A stretch of 64,000 nucleotides of DNA from NCBI GenBank assembly GCA_030538115.1, contig JAUNUP010000006.1, forward strand, positions 1-64,000, read 5' to 3'. The notes beneath the pieces were generated by a model. That model was given only the letters and a program-made list of their open reading frames with translations, had not been told where the DNA came from and ran no database searches. Source of the stretch: Dermatophilus congolensis. GTDB taxonomy: Bacteria; Actinomycetota; Actinomycetes; Actinomycetales; Dermatophilaceae. Below are positions 29,661-40,452 of the stretch, in pieces. Numbering within the stretch: position 1 is the stretch's first letter; every line of letters begins with the position of its first letter. Made by a program: the position numbers and the translations under genes.

Positions 29661-30682
29661 TGCGACGCTCTGCCCCCACCGTCGAAGAACTCGCGGAGGG
29701 CGTACGCGCGGGCCAGCGCACCTTGCTGGCCCGCGCGATCACTCTCGTGGAGTCCAATCGACCCGACCATCACGCCAAGGCGCGCGAACTGCTCTCGGTG
29801 CTGCGTCCGTACACGGGCAACGCGATCCGGGTGGGCATCTCCGGTGTGCCGGGTGTCGGCAAGTCGACGTTCATCGACTCGATGGGCTGCTACCTCATCG
29901 ACCAGGGCTACAAAGTCGGTGTCGTGGCGGTCGACCCGTCGTCGCAGCGCACCGGGGGTTCGATCCTCGGTGACCGCACGCGCATGGCGAAGCTGTCGAT
30001 GCGCGACGAGGCGTTCATCCGCCCCTCCCCCTCCGGGGGGCACCTGGGTGGTGTGGCGCGGGCGACGCGCGAGTCGATGCTGCTGCTCGAGGCTGCCGGC
30101 TACGAGGTGATCATCGTCGAGACGGTGGGTGTCGGACAGTCGGAGGTCGCGGTCGCCGACATGGTCGACACGTTCCTCATGCTGTACCTGGCCCGCACCG
30201 GCGACCAGTTGCAGGGCATCAAGCGCGGCATCCTCGAACTGGCCGACGTCATCGCGATGAACAAGGCCGACGGCGGCGAGCAGACCACCGTTGCACTGCA
30301 GGCCGCTCGTGAGCTGTCGGGTGCGTTGCGGTTGATGCGCAGCGGAGACGAGATTCCGCCTCCGCTCGTGCTGACGTGTTCGGGTCTGCACGGCATCGGG
30401 TTGGACGAGGTGTGGGCCGCAGTGTTGAAGCACCGCGAGCGGCTCATCAAACTCGGACGGCTCGAAGAACGCCGGGCCACGCAGCAGCGCGACTGGATGT
30501 GGACGATGGCCGACGAAGAGATCACGTCGCTCCTGCGCACCGGCGCCGCTGTCAAGGCGATCCGCGCGGAGGTCGAAGCCGACGTCGCTGCCGGCCGCAT
30601 CAGCGCGGTCGAGGGCACGGAGAAGGTCCTCGCGGCCTTCGCCTCCGACCCGAAACTGGCGACCTGGCGAGAACAGGGCTGA
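29660..30682 (+). CDS. meaB: Methylmalonyl-CoA mutase-associated GTPase
   Basis: This 340-residue G3E-family P-loop GTPase protects and reactivates methylmalonyl-CoA mutase by gating cobalamin loading. Walker A is GVPGVGKST near residue 65. The metal-binding VAVDPSS and switch region TGGSILGDRTRM follow. ETVGVGQSE carries the Walker B/G3 element, and NKAD is the base-specificity motif. Its GTG start shares one base with the mutB stop, so it is co-translated with the enzyme it chaperones. A strong terminator follows 11 bp after its stop. Confidence 0.96.
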   Translation: MRRSAPTVEELAEGVRAGQRTLLARAITLVESNRPDHHAKARELLSVLRPYTGNAIRVGISGVPGVGKSTFIDSMGCYLIDQGYKVGVVAVDPSSQRTGGSILGDRTRMAKLSMRDEAFIRPSPSGGHLGGVARATRESMLLLEAAGYEVIIVETVGVGQSEVAVADMVDTFLMLYLARTGDQLQGIKRGILELADVIAMNKADGGEQTTVALQAARELSGALRLMRSGDEIPPPLVLTCSGLHGIGLDEVWAAVLKHRERLIKLGRLEERRATQQRDWMWTMADEEITSLLRTGAAVKAIRAEVEADVAAGRISAVEGTEKVLAAFASDPKLATWREQG

Positions 30683-30693
30683 CACAGATCAAC

Positions 30694-30729
30694 CAGAACG
30701 GCCGCTCCCGAAAGGGGGCGGCCGTTCTG
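30694..30729 (+). terminator. Rho-independent terminator of mutA-mutB-meaB
   Basis: A perfect 12-bp stem (30694-30705 with 30718-30729, CAGAACGGCCGC pairing with GCGGCCGTTCTG) has extra CCC/GGG pairing in the loop. It is followed by ATTTCTCCTT. Confidence 0.9.
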
Positions 30730-30825
30730 ATTTCTCCTTCCGGGCGGGGCAGCAAGACATAACGCGACCAATTAGTTTCCATAACTTCTAGACATGGATA
30801 GGCTCGGCCTGCTTTCATAGAACAC

Positions 30826-30900
30826 GTGAGTACGAAGTCCTCGATCCGCGCGGCCCTCTACGGGCGAATGCGCAGGCAGATGTGTTGTCGCTGCTGTTGA
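30826..30900 (+). CDS. Cysteine-rich leader peptide (putative Cys-responsive attenuator)
   Basis: This 24-codon upstream ORF starts at GTG 30826, stops at TGA 30898-30900, and lies 52 bp before the rhodanese-like gene. It is basic and ends in RRQMCCRCC. Three of the four Cys codons are TGT, which is conspicuous in such GC-rich DNA, and the last Cys codon directly precedes the stop. No Shine-Dalgarno sequence precedes the GTG, so it could be leaderless. Poly-cysteine upstream ORFs are known attenuators of sulfur genes in mycobacteria. Here the inference is that scarce Cys-tRNA stalls the ribosome and changes expression of the downstream gene. Confidence 0.72.
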   Translation: MSTKSSIRAALYGRMRRQMCCRCC

Positions 30901-30952
30901 TCTCAGCCGACTCCGACCCATCTGAACCAAACTTCGAGGAACTCCGAGGACC

Positions 30953-31381
30953 ATGACCACCACGCTCACCACACAGGCTCCCGCAGTCACGACCACCCGC
31001 GACGACCTCTGGATCACGCGCCTGTTCGCCGACTCGACGCTGGCCGCCGCCGTTACCGCGGTGCTGACCAGCCCGGCTGCCGCCTACCAAGACGCGCTCT
31101 ACGACCGCAGTGTCCTCGTCGACCTGCGCACCAGTTTCACGCGAACGCACCAGGGGGCGTTCGCGGCTGACGTCTCGGTCGAGATCCTCGACCCGAGTTC
31201 GCCGTCCGGTTATGCCGACCTCGTGAACCTCGCGACGACCGCTCCGATCGTGCTTGTCACCTCCGACGGGTCGCACGCGCTTCGCCTCTCACAGCACCTG
31301 CACTCGCTCGGCCTGCCCGAAGTGAGCGCGCTGCGCGGCGGGTTCGGGGCGTGGCTGGCCAACGGTCTGCCGGTGGCCTGA
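30953..31381 (+). CDS. Rhodanese-fold protein lacking the catalytic cysteine
   Basis: This 142-residue single rhodanese-like domain follows an unstructured Thr-rich N-terminus of about 15 residues. The DLR motif near residue 58 (VLVDLRTSF) and the C-terminal SALRGGFGAWLANGLPV are clear. In active sulfurtransferases the loop after the central strand reads C-x-x-G. Here it is T-S-D-G (VLVTSDGSHAL), so the persulfide-carrying Cys is absent and the protein has no cysteine at all. It is probably not a sulfurtransferase; binding or sensing is possible. ATG follows CGAGGACC. Its leader peptide is cysteine-rich, pointing to sulfur control. Confidence 0.85.
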   Translation: MTTTLTTQAPAVTTTRDDLWITRLFADSTLAAAVTAVLTSPAAAYQDALYDRSVLVDLRTSFTRTHQGAFAADVSVEILDPSSPSGYADLVNLATTAPIVLVTSDGSHALRLSQHLHSLGLPEVSALRGGFGAWLANGLPVA

Positions 31382-31385
31382 GCAG

Positions 31386-32339
31386 CTACTCCGCAGGCGT
31401 CTCGGGCGTCTCGGGGGCTTGCTCCCCCAGCTCCCACAATTCGAGTTCGACCCGGTAATCGGATCCGAGTTCTTCTTGCATGTCACGGGCGAGCGCGCGG
31501 CCCTCGAATGCGTGCGCGTAGGCGTGGTCGGGTGATTGCCAGCCGGCCTGCGGGTCCATGAACGCGAAGAACTCCTCCGCCCAGGCCTCGAGCCGGGCGT
31601 TGACCTCGGAGCTGAAGCTGCCGACTCCGAACTCGGTGACGAACACGGCGTCGTCGGCGACCCACACGGGCAGGGAGCGACCGAAGTCGTTCATCAACTT
31701 CACGACGATCGGCTCGCGCTCACTGGGACCTGCGATTTCGTGAATCCCGGAGCGGCCGAGGTGCCCCGGCTGCAAGGTGACTTTGACCGCCCCGGAGGCG
31801 TCTTTGACGCGCCGCGCAAGCCACTCCCCCAGACCTTCGTAGTCGACGATGCGGGCGCGGGGCTGCCACCCGGAGTCGGGGTGCCACTGGGCGTTCCACA
31901 TGTCCGCCCAGTCGCGGAGGCGGTCGGCGAGTTCGGGTGCGACGTCGAGGTCTTCGGGCTCGATGGGCTCCCCGTCGAGCCACACCGGCGACTCGGTGCC
32001 GTATTCGGTGGTGAGCCAGATGCCGGTCATCTCGTCCGGCGACACCGGAGAGGTGTCGATCTCGGTCTCGACGAGATCGGGAGGGAGGGCGTCGCCTTCG
32101 TGCGCATCCCACTCCCCCACGGCGTAGGCGACGTCGTCGGCGGCGCCTACGTCGGGAACGTCATCGGTGTCGTACGTGGCTCCGGCGTCTTCGCGGAGGA
32201 ACGGGGGCAGGTCGAGGGGGTCGGCGTCGTCCTCTCGCTGCGGTGGGGTCACCGGCACCAATCTCGGGTCGTCGTCTGCGAACGGGTCGCCGATCAGCCA
32301 GCTCGGCAACACGTTCGGATCGCGTGCGTCTGTCGGCAT
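31386..32339 (-). CDS. Hypothetical acidic protein with an internal duplication
   Basis: This 317-residue, strongly acidic protein has no signal peptide or membrane segment. I do not recognise its family. It appears to contain two related halves. SPVWLDGEPIEPEDLDVAPE leads into ADRLRDWADMWNAQWHPDSGWQ. LPVWVADDAVFVTEFGVGS leads into ARLEAWAEEFFAFMDPQAGWQ. Each unit is a strand, a helix with paired Trp, and a D-x-x-x-GWQ turn. The N-terminal 110 residues are Asp/Pro-rich and probably disordered. It converges on the rhodanese-like gene with 4 bp between stops. Confidence 0.7.
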   Translation of the reverse strand: MPTDARDPNVLPSWLIGDPFADDDPRLVPVTPPQREDDADPLDLPPFLREDAGATYDTDDVPDVGAADDVAYAVGEWDAHEGDALPPDLVETEIDTSPVSPDEMTGIWLTTEYGTESPVWLDGEPIEPEDLDVAPELADRLRDWADMWNAQWHPDSGWQPRARIVDYEGLGEWLARRVKDASGAVKVTLQPGHLGRSGIHEIAGPSEREPIVVKLMNDFGRSLPVWVADDAVFVTEFGVGSFSSEVNARLEAWAEEFFAFMDPQAGWQSPDHAYAHAFEGRALARDMQEELGSDYRVELELWELGEQAPETPETPAE

Positions 32340-32446
32340 GGTCGTTCCCCTCCGCTGGGTACCTTGCCGTTATCCTGCCTCACTGGCAGCGCGCAAACCC
32401 GCAGTTCGGGGGCAACACACCGTGACCGGTAGCGCGGATTCGTCTC

Positions 32447-33199
32447 TCAGCCGCGGCCCGTGAGCTGGGCGATCTTGGCGGCGAGTTCGTCTTCGGTGAG
32501 CAGGCCCTTCGCGTGCAGGTCGGCGAGCACGCCCATGAGAACGGCTGCATCGGCCTCCGCACCGGCGGCCAGGTCTCCGTCGCTCGGCGCAGACGGCGCC
32601 CCCGGCGGCGGGGTCGACGTGCCATGCACCCCGGACTCGTGCGTCGCGTTGGCCGACTCTGCGAGCATCGGAGCCGTCGCGCCTGCGTCGGCCGCCCCCG
32701 CACCAGCGCTCTCGGCACCCTCGGCCGGAGCCTCCGCCGCTGCGGCTTCCGTGGCGGAGGGGCGGGTGACCTCGAACGACGGCCTCGCCCCGTTGTTCGA
32801 CGGACGGCTCACACCGAGCACTGCGTCGGGTACGCGGATAAGGATGCCGTCGACGACACGGTCGGCGTCTTCGCGCTGCATGCGACGCACGGCGATGCGG
32901 CCTTCGGCGGTGAGAACACCCAGGCCGTCGTGGATGCGCGGTGCGTAGTCGACGGCCTTGATGTCGGGCAGGTATACGGCGCGCAGGCGGAACATCGAGA
33001 AGTCGTCACGCAGCGCGATGACGCGCTTGTCGGTGAGAACGAGCACCCCGTCTCCGGCGGCGAACTGGCACGCCACCATGTCGACGACCGTCTCACCCTC
33101 CTCGAGAGACTCGTGGAGGTCGCGGATCGCCGTGCGCGTGCCGAACGTGACCCGCATACGGGCCTCGGCCTCGGCGATGTCTTGACGCAACCTGTCCAT
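32447..33199 (-). CDS. PH-domain and SHOCT-domain protein
   Basis: This 250-residue protein has an N-terminal helix (residues 1-25). A bacterial PH-like domain follows at roughly residues 30-130 (GDGVLVLTDKRVIALRDD is the typical strand pair). An Ala/Glu/Pro-rich linker of about 80 residues comes next. The C-terminal SHOCT helix pair is LMGVLADLHAKGLLTEDELAAKIAQL. SHOCT domains commonly mediate oligomerisation or occur at the ends of membrane-associated proteins. No enzymatic motif is visible and the role is unknown. Confidence 0.8.
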   Translation of the reverse strand: MDRLRQDIAEAEARMRVTFGTRTAIRDLHESLEEGETVVDMVACQFAAGDGVLVLTDKRVIALRDDFSMFRLRAVYLPDIKAVDYAPRIHDGLGVLTAEGRIAVRRMQREDADRVVDGILIRVPDAVLGVSRPSNNGARPSFEVTRPSATEAAAAEAPAEGAESAGAGAADAGATAPMLAESANATHESGVHGTSTPPPGAPSAPSDGDLAAGAEADAAVLMGVLADLHAKGLLTEDELAAKIAQLTGRG

Positions 33200-33260
33200 G
33201 CCTGCACATACGGACGAGTTCGCCCGAACCTGAGCGTTCTTGGCCGCAGAGTCGCAAGGT

Positions 33261-34934
<1,674 letters not shown>

Positions 34935-35068
34935 CCTGACCTGGGTCTGAGTCTCCCCGCCGGGCATAGGCGAACGCACACATCACGCGGAGTGACGGGT
35001 TCGCGCCTCGGGCGCGGGGAACGACAGGTCAGTGGCTCAGCACCGCACCAGGGTAGCGGTGTGATCGG

Positions 35069-35926
35069 TCAGGAGGCCACCCCGGCGGTCCGTCCCATCG
35101 CCTCGGGCATGCGCATCGACCACTCGGGCGGCGCCTCCTGCGCGGGGGCGGCCGGCAGCGTGCCCGAACCGTCGGGCTGTGGGATCGCCCCGAGCAGCGC
35201 TTTCGTGTACGGGTGCAGCGGATCGTTCCAGATCGTCTCGGTGTCACCCGATTCGACCACCTGGCCGCGGTACATGACGAAGAGCCGATCGGCGATGAGC
35301 CGAACCACCGACAGGTCGTGCGAGATGAACAGCATCCCGGCGTTCTGCGAACGGCACAGGCTGCGCATGAGCTCGGCGACCGCCGCCTGGGTGGAGGCGT
35401 CGAGGGCGGAGATGGGCTCGTCGGCTATGAGCAGGTTGGGGCGCGACGCCAACGCCCGCGCGATGGCGATGCGCTGCCGCTGCCCACCCGAGAATTCGTG
35501 CGTGTACCCGGAGGCCGCGCCCGCCCCCAGGCCGACGCGCTCGAGCCACTCGGCCGGTTCCGAGCCTTCGTCGCCGCGTGCCTTCGCGGCGCGGATGCCG
35601 TCGAAGATCTGGCTGCGCACCGTGCGCCGGGGGTTGAGCGACGAGTTCGGGTCTTGGAAGACCATCTGGATCGCCGTGAACTCCGGTGTGCGCCGCCGGA
35701 ACCCCAGCTTGGGCACGGCTTTCCCGCGGAAGTGCACCTCGCCTCCGGCTATCGCCTCCATGCCGGCCACCGCACGCGCTAGCGTCGACTTACCGCAACC
35801 GGATTCGCCGACGAGGGCGACCGTCTCCCCCGCCTCGATCGTGAGGGAGACGTCGTTCACCGCGACCAGAGGCGGGTGGCCCGGATACACGACCCTCAGG
35901 TTCTGCACCGACAGCAGCTCAGCCAT
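35069..35926 (-). CDS. dppF: Oligopeptide/dipeptide ABC transporter ATPase, DppF-like
   Basis: This 285-residue ATPase has Walker A GESGCGKST near residue 40, Q-loop MVFQDPNSSLNPRRT, signature [12 protein letters not shown], Walker B LLIADEPISALD and switch His in FISHDLSVV. The C-terminal region DPLHPYTKALLGAIP is typical of the Opp/Dpp class. It is the last gene of the five-gene importer operon and overlaps the upstream ATPase gene by 8 bp. Confidence 0.92.
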   Translation of the reverse strand: MAELLSVQNLRVVYPGHPPLVAVNDVSLTIEAGETVALVGESGCGKSTLARAVAGMEAIAGGEVHFRGKAVPKLGFRRRTPEFTAIQMVFQDPNSSLNPRRTVRSQIFDGIRAAKARGDEGSEPAEWLERVGLGAGAASGYTHEFSGGQRQRIAIARALASRPNLLIADEPISALDASTQAAVAELMRSLCRSQNAGMLFISHDLSVVRLIADRLFVMYRGQVVESGDTETIWNDPLHPYTKALLGAIPQPDGSGTLPAAPAQEAPPEWSMRMPEAMGRTAGVAS

Positions 35927-36761
35927 GCTCGCCCTCCCGGAGCTCGTGCCCTGCCGAGCCCGCGAACCGCTCGGCCATGTGCGCCTGCGGCAGCGCGTCG
36001 AGCAGCGACCGCGTGTAGGGGTTCTGTGGATCGGTGAAGATCGCCCGCCGTTCGCCCTCTTCGAGGATCTCCCCGTGGCGCATCACCGCGACCCGGTCGG
36101 CGACAGCGCTCATCACGCCCAGATCGTGGGTCACGAGTAGTACGGCGAGCTGCCGCTCCGCAGCCAGTTCCCGGAGAAGGTGCAGCACCCCCGCCTGCAC
36201 GGTGACGTCGAGGGCGGTGGTCGGTTCGTCGGCGAGCAGCACCTCCGGGTCACAGGCCAGGGCCACCGCGATCGCGATGCGCTGCCGCTGCCCACCGGAG
36301 AACTGATGCGGATACCGGGTGAGCGCGTTCTCCGGGCGCGGCACGTGCACCTGGGTGAGCAGTTCGACGGCCCGATCGCGGGCCTGCGACCGGTTCATCT
36401 TGAAGTGTGCGCGCACGTGGTCGGTGAGCTGCGCGCCGACGCTCATCTGCGGGTGCAGGCTCATCGACGGGTCTTGGAAGACCATCGCGATGCGCCGCCC
36501 GCGGACGCTCTCGAGCACCTTGCGGGAGGCGCCCACGAGCTCGGTGTCGTGCAGGCGGATGCTGCCCGCGATCCGGGCGTTCGAGGGCGCCAGGCCCAGC
36601 ACGGTGAACGCCGTCATCGATTTTCCGGAGCCCGATTCGCCTGCCAGCCCCTGAATGCGACCGGCCTCCAGGTCGAGGCTCACGCCGCGCAGGATCTGCA
36701 CCGGCCGCTGCTTCGACCCGAACTCGAGCCGGAGGTCGCGGATCGAGAGAACCGGGCTCAT
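35919..36761 (-). CDS. dppD: Oligopeptide/dipeptide ABC transporter ATPase, DppD-like
   Basis: This 280-residue ATPase pairs with DppF. Walker A is GESGSGKSM near residue 40, signature [12 protein letters not shown], Walker [13 protein letters not shown], and switch LVTHDLGVM. The segment [17 protein letters not shown] is the Opp/Dpp C-terminal hallmark. The chain is shorter than proteobacterial DppD and lacks its Cys-rich tail. It overlaps both neighbours by 4-8 bp. Confidence 0.92.
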   Translation of the reverse strand: MSPVLSIRDLRLEFGSKQRPVQILRGVSLDLEAGRIQGLAGESGSGKSMTAFTVLGLAPSNARIAGSIRLHDTELVGASRKVLESVRGRRIAMVFQDPSMSLHPQMSVGAQLTDHVRAHFKMNRSQARDRAVELLTQVHVPRPENALTRYPHQFSGGQRQRIAIAVALACDPEVLLADEPTTALDVTVQAGVLHLLRELAAERQLAVLLVTHDLGVMSAVADRVAVMRHGEILEEGERRAIFTDPQNPYTRSLLDALPQAHMAERFAGSAGHELREGEHG

Positions 36762-37783
36762 GTCGGGTTGCCCTTCGTGACGATGCCCGACGATCTCGGG
36801 TCGAAGGCATCACGCAGCGTGTCACCCATGAAGTTGAAGGCGAGCACGACCGACAGGATCGCCAGGCCCGGGAACACGCCCAGCCACCAGTAGTCGAACT
36901 GGCCGATGGAGGCCGAGATCATCGAACCCCATTCGGGGGTGGGCGGTTTGGCGCCGAGGCCGAGGAAGCTCAGACCGGAGAGCAGCAGGGTGGCCGTGCC
37001 CACGTCGAGACTCGCGAGCACGAGCACCGGCCCGATGACGTTGGGGGCGATGTCGCGTGCCAGCGAGGTCCACGGCGAGACGCCGAGCAGGCGGCCGGCC
37101 GTGACGTAGTTGCTCGTGCGCAGTCCGACGACGAGCGAGCGCGTGACACGTGCGTACGACGGCCACGACACGACGAGGGCGGCGAACACGGCGTTGAGGA
37201 GGCTCGCGCCGAGTGAGGCGGCGACGACCATGGCGAGAACCGTGGTGGGGAACGCCATCACCAGGTCGGTGATGCGCATGATCGCCTCGTCGACCCACTT
37301 GCCGAAGAACCCGGCGATCGCGCCGAGCACGCTGCCGATGACGAGCGACATGCCCACGAGCAGCAGTGAGAGCGGGATCGTCGTGCGGGCACCGAAGATG
37401 AGGCGGGAGAACACGTCACGGCCATTGGCGTCGGTGCCCAACCAGTTGTCGGGGCCGGGCGGCTGGAGGCGCGCGAACGCCTCGGCGAGCGGATCGGCCG
37501 GGGCCACCACCGGCGCGAGCACGGCGACCGTGATCCACGCGATCGCGATGACCGCACCGATGATGCCGAGCGGGGCGCGCCAGGCGGGGCCGAGGCGGAA
37601 CCGTCGGCCGGGCAGCGGCACTCCGTGCCCGGGGTCGAGGATCGCCGCCGCCTCCTCGAGTGGGGCGCCGCCGGCCACGTCGCCTGGCGTCAGCACGGGG
37701 CCGGGGTAGCTCGCCTCCGACAGGGCGTGGATGTCGTCGCGCTCTTCCGGTGGCAGCTTGGGCAGGCGAGGTTCACCAGACAT
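36758..37783 (-). CDS. dppC: Peptide ABC transporter permease, DppC-like
   Basis: This 341-residue permease starts with a cytoplasmic tail of about 85 residues, longer than usual, before the first helix (GIIGAVIAIAWITVAVLAPV). The PLAEAFARLQPPGPDNWLGTDANGRDVFSRL block is the signature of DppC/OppC proteins. The core membrane domain contains the EAA-like loop GRLLGVSPWTSLARDIAPNV. It overlaps dppD by 4 bp and follows dppB after 1 bp. Confidence 0.93.
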   Translation of the reverse strand: MSGEPRLPKLPPEERDDIHALSEASYPGPVLTPGDVAGGAPLEEAAAILDPGHGVPLPGRRFRLGPAWRAPLGIIGAVIAIAWITVAVLAPVVAPADPLAEAFARLQPPGPDNWLGTDANGRDVFSRLIFGARTTIPLSLLLVGMSLVIGSVLGAIAGFFGKWVDEAIMRITDLVMAFPTTVLAMVVAASLGASLLNAVFAALVVSWPSYARVTRSLVVGLRTSNYVTAGRLLGVSPWTSLARDIAPNVIGPVLVLASLDVGTATLLLSGLSFLGLGAKPPTPEWGSMISASIGQFDYWWLGVFPGLAILSVVLAFNFMGDTLRDAFDPRSSGIVTKGNPT

Positions 37784-37784
37784 G

Positions 37785-38867
37785 TCAAGACACCCGCACT
37801 CTCGGATCCAGCACCCCGTAGAGGATGTCGACGACGAAGTTGGTGACGAGGTAGATGAGGCCGACGACCAGACCGACCCCCATCACTCCTGGGAGGTCGA
37901 GGCTCGTCGCCGACTTGAACGCGTAACTGCCCAGGCCCTGCCACGAGAAGACGCTCTCCACGAGCACCGTGCCCGACAGGAGCGTGCCGAACGCGAGACC
38001 CACCACCGTGAGGATCGGTAGCGCCGCACCGCGCAGCACGTAGCTGAACAGGACCCGCGGGCGGCTCAGTCCCTTGGCCTGGGCAGCGCGCACGTAGTCC
38101 TGGTCGAGCACCTCGAGCACCGCCGAACGGACGAACCGGGTGAGCAACCCCACCGTGTACATCGTCAGTACTGCGACGGGGAGGATGAGGTGCGCCGAGG
38201 CGTCGAGGAACGCGTCGAACCTGCCAGCGAGCAGCGAGTCGACGGTCATCAGCCCCGTGCGCCGCGGCGGTGGCGTGATGAGCGGGCTGAGCCGACCCGA
38301 TCCGGGCACGACACGCAGCCGGTACGAGAAGACGTAGAACAGCACCATCGCCATCCAGAACGTCGGCACGCTCAGGCCCGTGAGCGAGACGACGCGGAGG
38401 ACCTGGTCGGTGACCTTGCCGCGCTTGTACGCCGACCACACACCGAACAACACGCCGATGAGCAGGCTGAAGAAGACCGCCCACAGCGCCAGCTCCAGCG
38501 TTGCGGGCACGGCTGCCCGCAGATCCTGAAGCACTGGGCGGTGCGTCTGCTGCGAGATGCCCAGGTCACCGCGGGCGAGGTTGCTCAGGTAGATGCCGTA
38601 CTGCACGTACAGCGGCTCGTCGAGTCCGTAGCGCTCGCGGAACGCTGCGACCGTCGCCTCGTCCTCCGCGGCCCGCTGTCCCAGGGCCGAGGCCACCGGG
38701 TCGCCGGGCACGAGGTTCGTCAACGTGAACGTCACGAGTGTGACGCCCACGAGGAGCAGGCACGACACCCCGAACCTGACCGCGAGGTAGCGCAGGAACG
38801 GGCGGCGCCTGCGGGTGGCCTTCTGCGACTCCTCCGCAGGCGCCGTCGCGACCGTCTGCTCAGCCAT
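37785..38867 (-). CDS. dppB: Peptide ABC transporter permease, DppB-like
   Basis: This 360-residue permease has the usual OppB_N start (RYLAVRFGVSCLLLVGVTLVTF) and NLVPGDPVASALG, followed by an external loop containing RYGLDEPLYVQYGIYL. The membrane core has the EAA loop DYVRAAQAKGLSRPRVLFSY. The N-terminal 25 residues are Ala/Glu-rich and cytoplasmic. It overlaps the binding-protein gene by 8 bp. Confidence 0.93.
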   Translation of the reverse strand: MAEQTVATAPAEESQKATRRRRPFLRYLAVRFGVSCLLLVGVTLVTFTLTNLVPGDPVASALGQRAAEDEATVAAFRERYGLDEPLYVQYGIYLSNLARGDLGISQQTHRPVLQDLRAAVPATLELALWAVFFSLLIGVLFGVWSAYKRGKVTDQVLRVVSLTGLSVPTFWMAMVLFYVFSYRLRVVPGSGRLSPLITPPPRRTGLMTVDSLLAGRFDAFLDASAHLILPVAVLTMYTVGLLTRFVRSAVLEVLDQDYVRAAQAKGLSRPRVLFSYVLRGAALPILTVVGLAFGTLLSGTVLVESVFSWQGLGSYAFKSATSLDLPGVMGVGLVVGLIYLVTNFVVDILYGVLDPRVRVS

Positions 38868-40452
38868 CGGTGCCGATGTCGGCGAAGTCGATGGTCCAGA
38901 CCGGGTTGTACACCACGTTCGTCAGCGTGGACGCAGCGGCCAGGTTCACAGCGGGCTGCAGCAGCGGCACGAACGGGCCCGCCTCGTTGAGCCGCTTGCC
39001 GACAGCCTGGAAGGCCGCCTTGCGCTCCTCGTCGGAACCGCCCGCGCGCGCCTTGTCGACGAGCGGGGCGAGGGTCGGGTCGGCCCCCGCCTCCCACATG
39101 GCACGCTTGCCGACGAGGTCACCGGGGGTGAACACGAGGTAGTCGGCCGGGTCGGGGTAGTCGGGGCCCCAGTACCAGAGCCCGATGTTCTCCTTGCCGG
39201 TGCGGTAGGCGTCGAGTTCGGTGGCGACCGGCGCCGGGGCGAGCTCGACGTTGATGCCCGCCTTGCTCAACTGCGCCTGGATGCGCTCGGCAACGCTGGT
39301 GAACTGCACACCGTTGAGCGTGATGTCGTTGGGGTAGTTGAGCGGAACCTTGTCGCCGTTGTAACCGCTCGCCGCCAACGCGGTCGCCGCGGCAGCAGCG
39401 TCGTACGTGAGGGCATCGCCCTTGTCGAGCGCGCCGAGGAACATCGACGGGATGACACCCGCGGCCTGCACCGAACCCTCACCGGCGACCTCGAGAAGGG
39501 CGTCGTAGTCGATCGCGGCCTTCACGGCCTTGACGAAGTCGGGGTTCGAGGTCCACTTATTCACCGACGGGCTCTGGTTGAGCAGCAGGAAGATCACGTT
39601 GGCGCTCGGGCCGCTCGTCACCTTGATGTTGTCGGGCATGCCCTTGACCTGGTCGCCTGTGAGGTCGAGGGCGAGCATCGAGTCGCCCGACTTGATGTTG
39701 ACGGCCTGGCTCGCCGTCTCCACATTGCGCATGACGATGCGGGAGAGAGCCGGCTTCTTCGGCCCGTCATAGTTGGGGTTCGCGGTGAAGACGACCTGCG
39801 ACTTCAGGTCGAGCGATTCGATCGTGTACGGCCCCGAACCCGCCGAGGTCGCGTTGAGGAATGCCTCGGCGCCGTCCTGCGGCGTCGTGCTGCCGCCGTT
39901 GGACTCGACGACCTTCTTGTTGACGATGCCGAGGGCCGGGTTGGGCAGGATGTACGGCAGCGCCGGGGTGGGCTTGTCGGTGGTGAGCTTGACCGTGGTG
40001 TCGTCGACCTTCTCGATCTTGACGCCGTCGAGCAGGAACGAAGGGCTGCCCTTGACGCCCTGCACGCGCTGGAGGCTGAACGTGACGTCGTCGGCGGTGA
40101 TCGGCGCTCCGTCGGAGAAGTGGCGCTGGCCCTGCAGCTTCACGGTGAACTCGGTGAACTCGGCGTTGTTCTCGACGGTCGCCAGGTCGGGCTCGGGCTT
40201 GGTGACGTCGTCGCCCTTGAACGTGAGCAACGTGTCGTAGAGCGCGTGCGCGACGGTGTTACCCGTGTGCTCGTACGAGCGGGCCGGGTCGGCGCTCTTG
40301 AGGTCGAAGGCCCGGTCGATGACGAGGGTCTTGCCTCCCCCGGATCCGCCCGTGGCGCCTCCCCCGGACTCCCCTCCCCCGCAGGCGGTGAGCAACAGGG
40401 ACGTTGCCGCCATGAATCCCACAACTGCGACACTGGTTCTGCGAGACGCCAT
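38860..40452 (-). CDS. dppA: Peptide ABC transporter substrate-binding lipoprotein, DppA/OppA-like
   Basis: This 530-residue family 5 solute-binding lipoprotein has a signal ending in the lipobox LLTAC, followed by a Gly/Ser-rich tether. The SBP_bac_5 fold is evident from FDLKSADPARSYEHTGNTV and from HFSDGAPITADDVTFSLQR. ATG at 40452 was selected because AGGAAAGG lies 7 bp upstream. It is the first gene of the importer operon and is divergent from an Lrp-type regulator, across a 148-bp intergenic region that must carry both promoters. Confidence 0.93.
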   Translation of the reverse strand: MASRRTSVAVVGFMAATSLLLTACGGGESGGGATGGSGGGKTLVIDRAFDLKSADPARSYEHTGNTVAHALYDTLLTFKGDDVTKPEPDLATVENNAEFTEFTVKLQGQRHFSDGAPITADDVTFSLQRVQGVKGSPSFLLDGVKIEKVDDTTVKLTTDKPTPALPYILPNPALGIVNKKVVESNGGSTTPQDGAEAFLNATSAGSGPYTIESLDLKSQVVFTANPNYDGPKKPALSRIVMRNVETASQAVNIKSGDSMLALDLTGDQVKGMPDNIKVTSGPSANVIFLLLNQSPSVNKWTSNPDFVKAVKAAIDYDALLEVAGEGSVQAAGVIPSMFLGALDKGDALTYDAAAAATALAASGYNGDKVPLNYPNDITLNGVQFTSVAERIQAQLSKAGINVELAPAPVATELDAYRTGKENIGLWYWGPDYPDPADYLVFTPGDLVGKRAMWEAGADPTLAPLVDKARAGGSDEERKAAFQAVGKRLNEAGPFVPLLQPAVNLAAASTLTNVVYNPVWTIDFADIGTDG

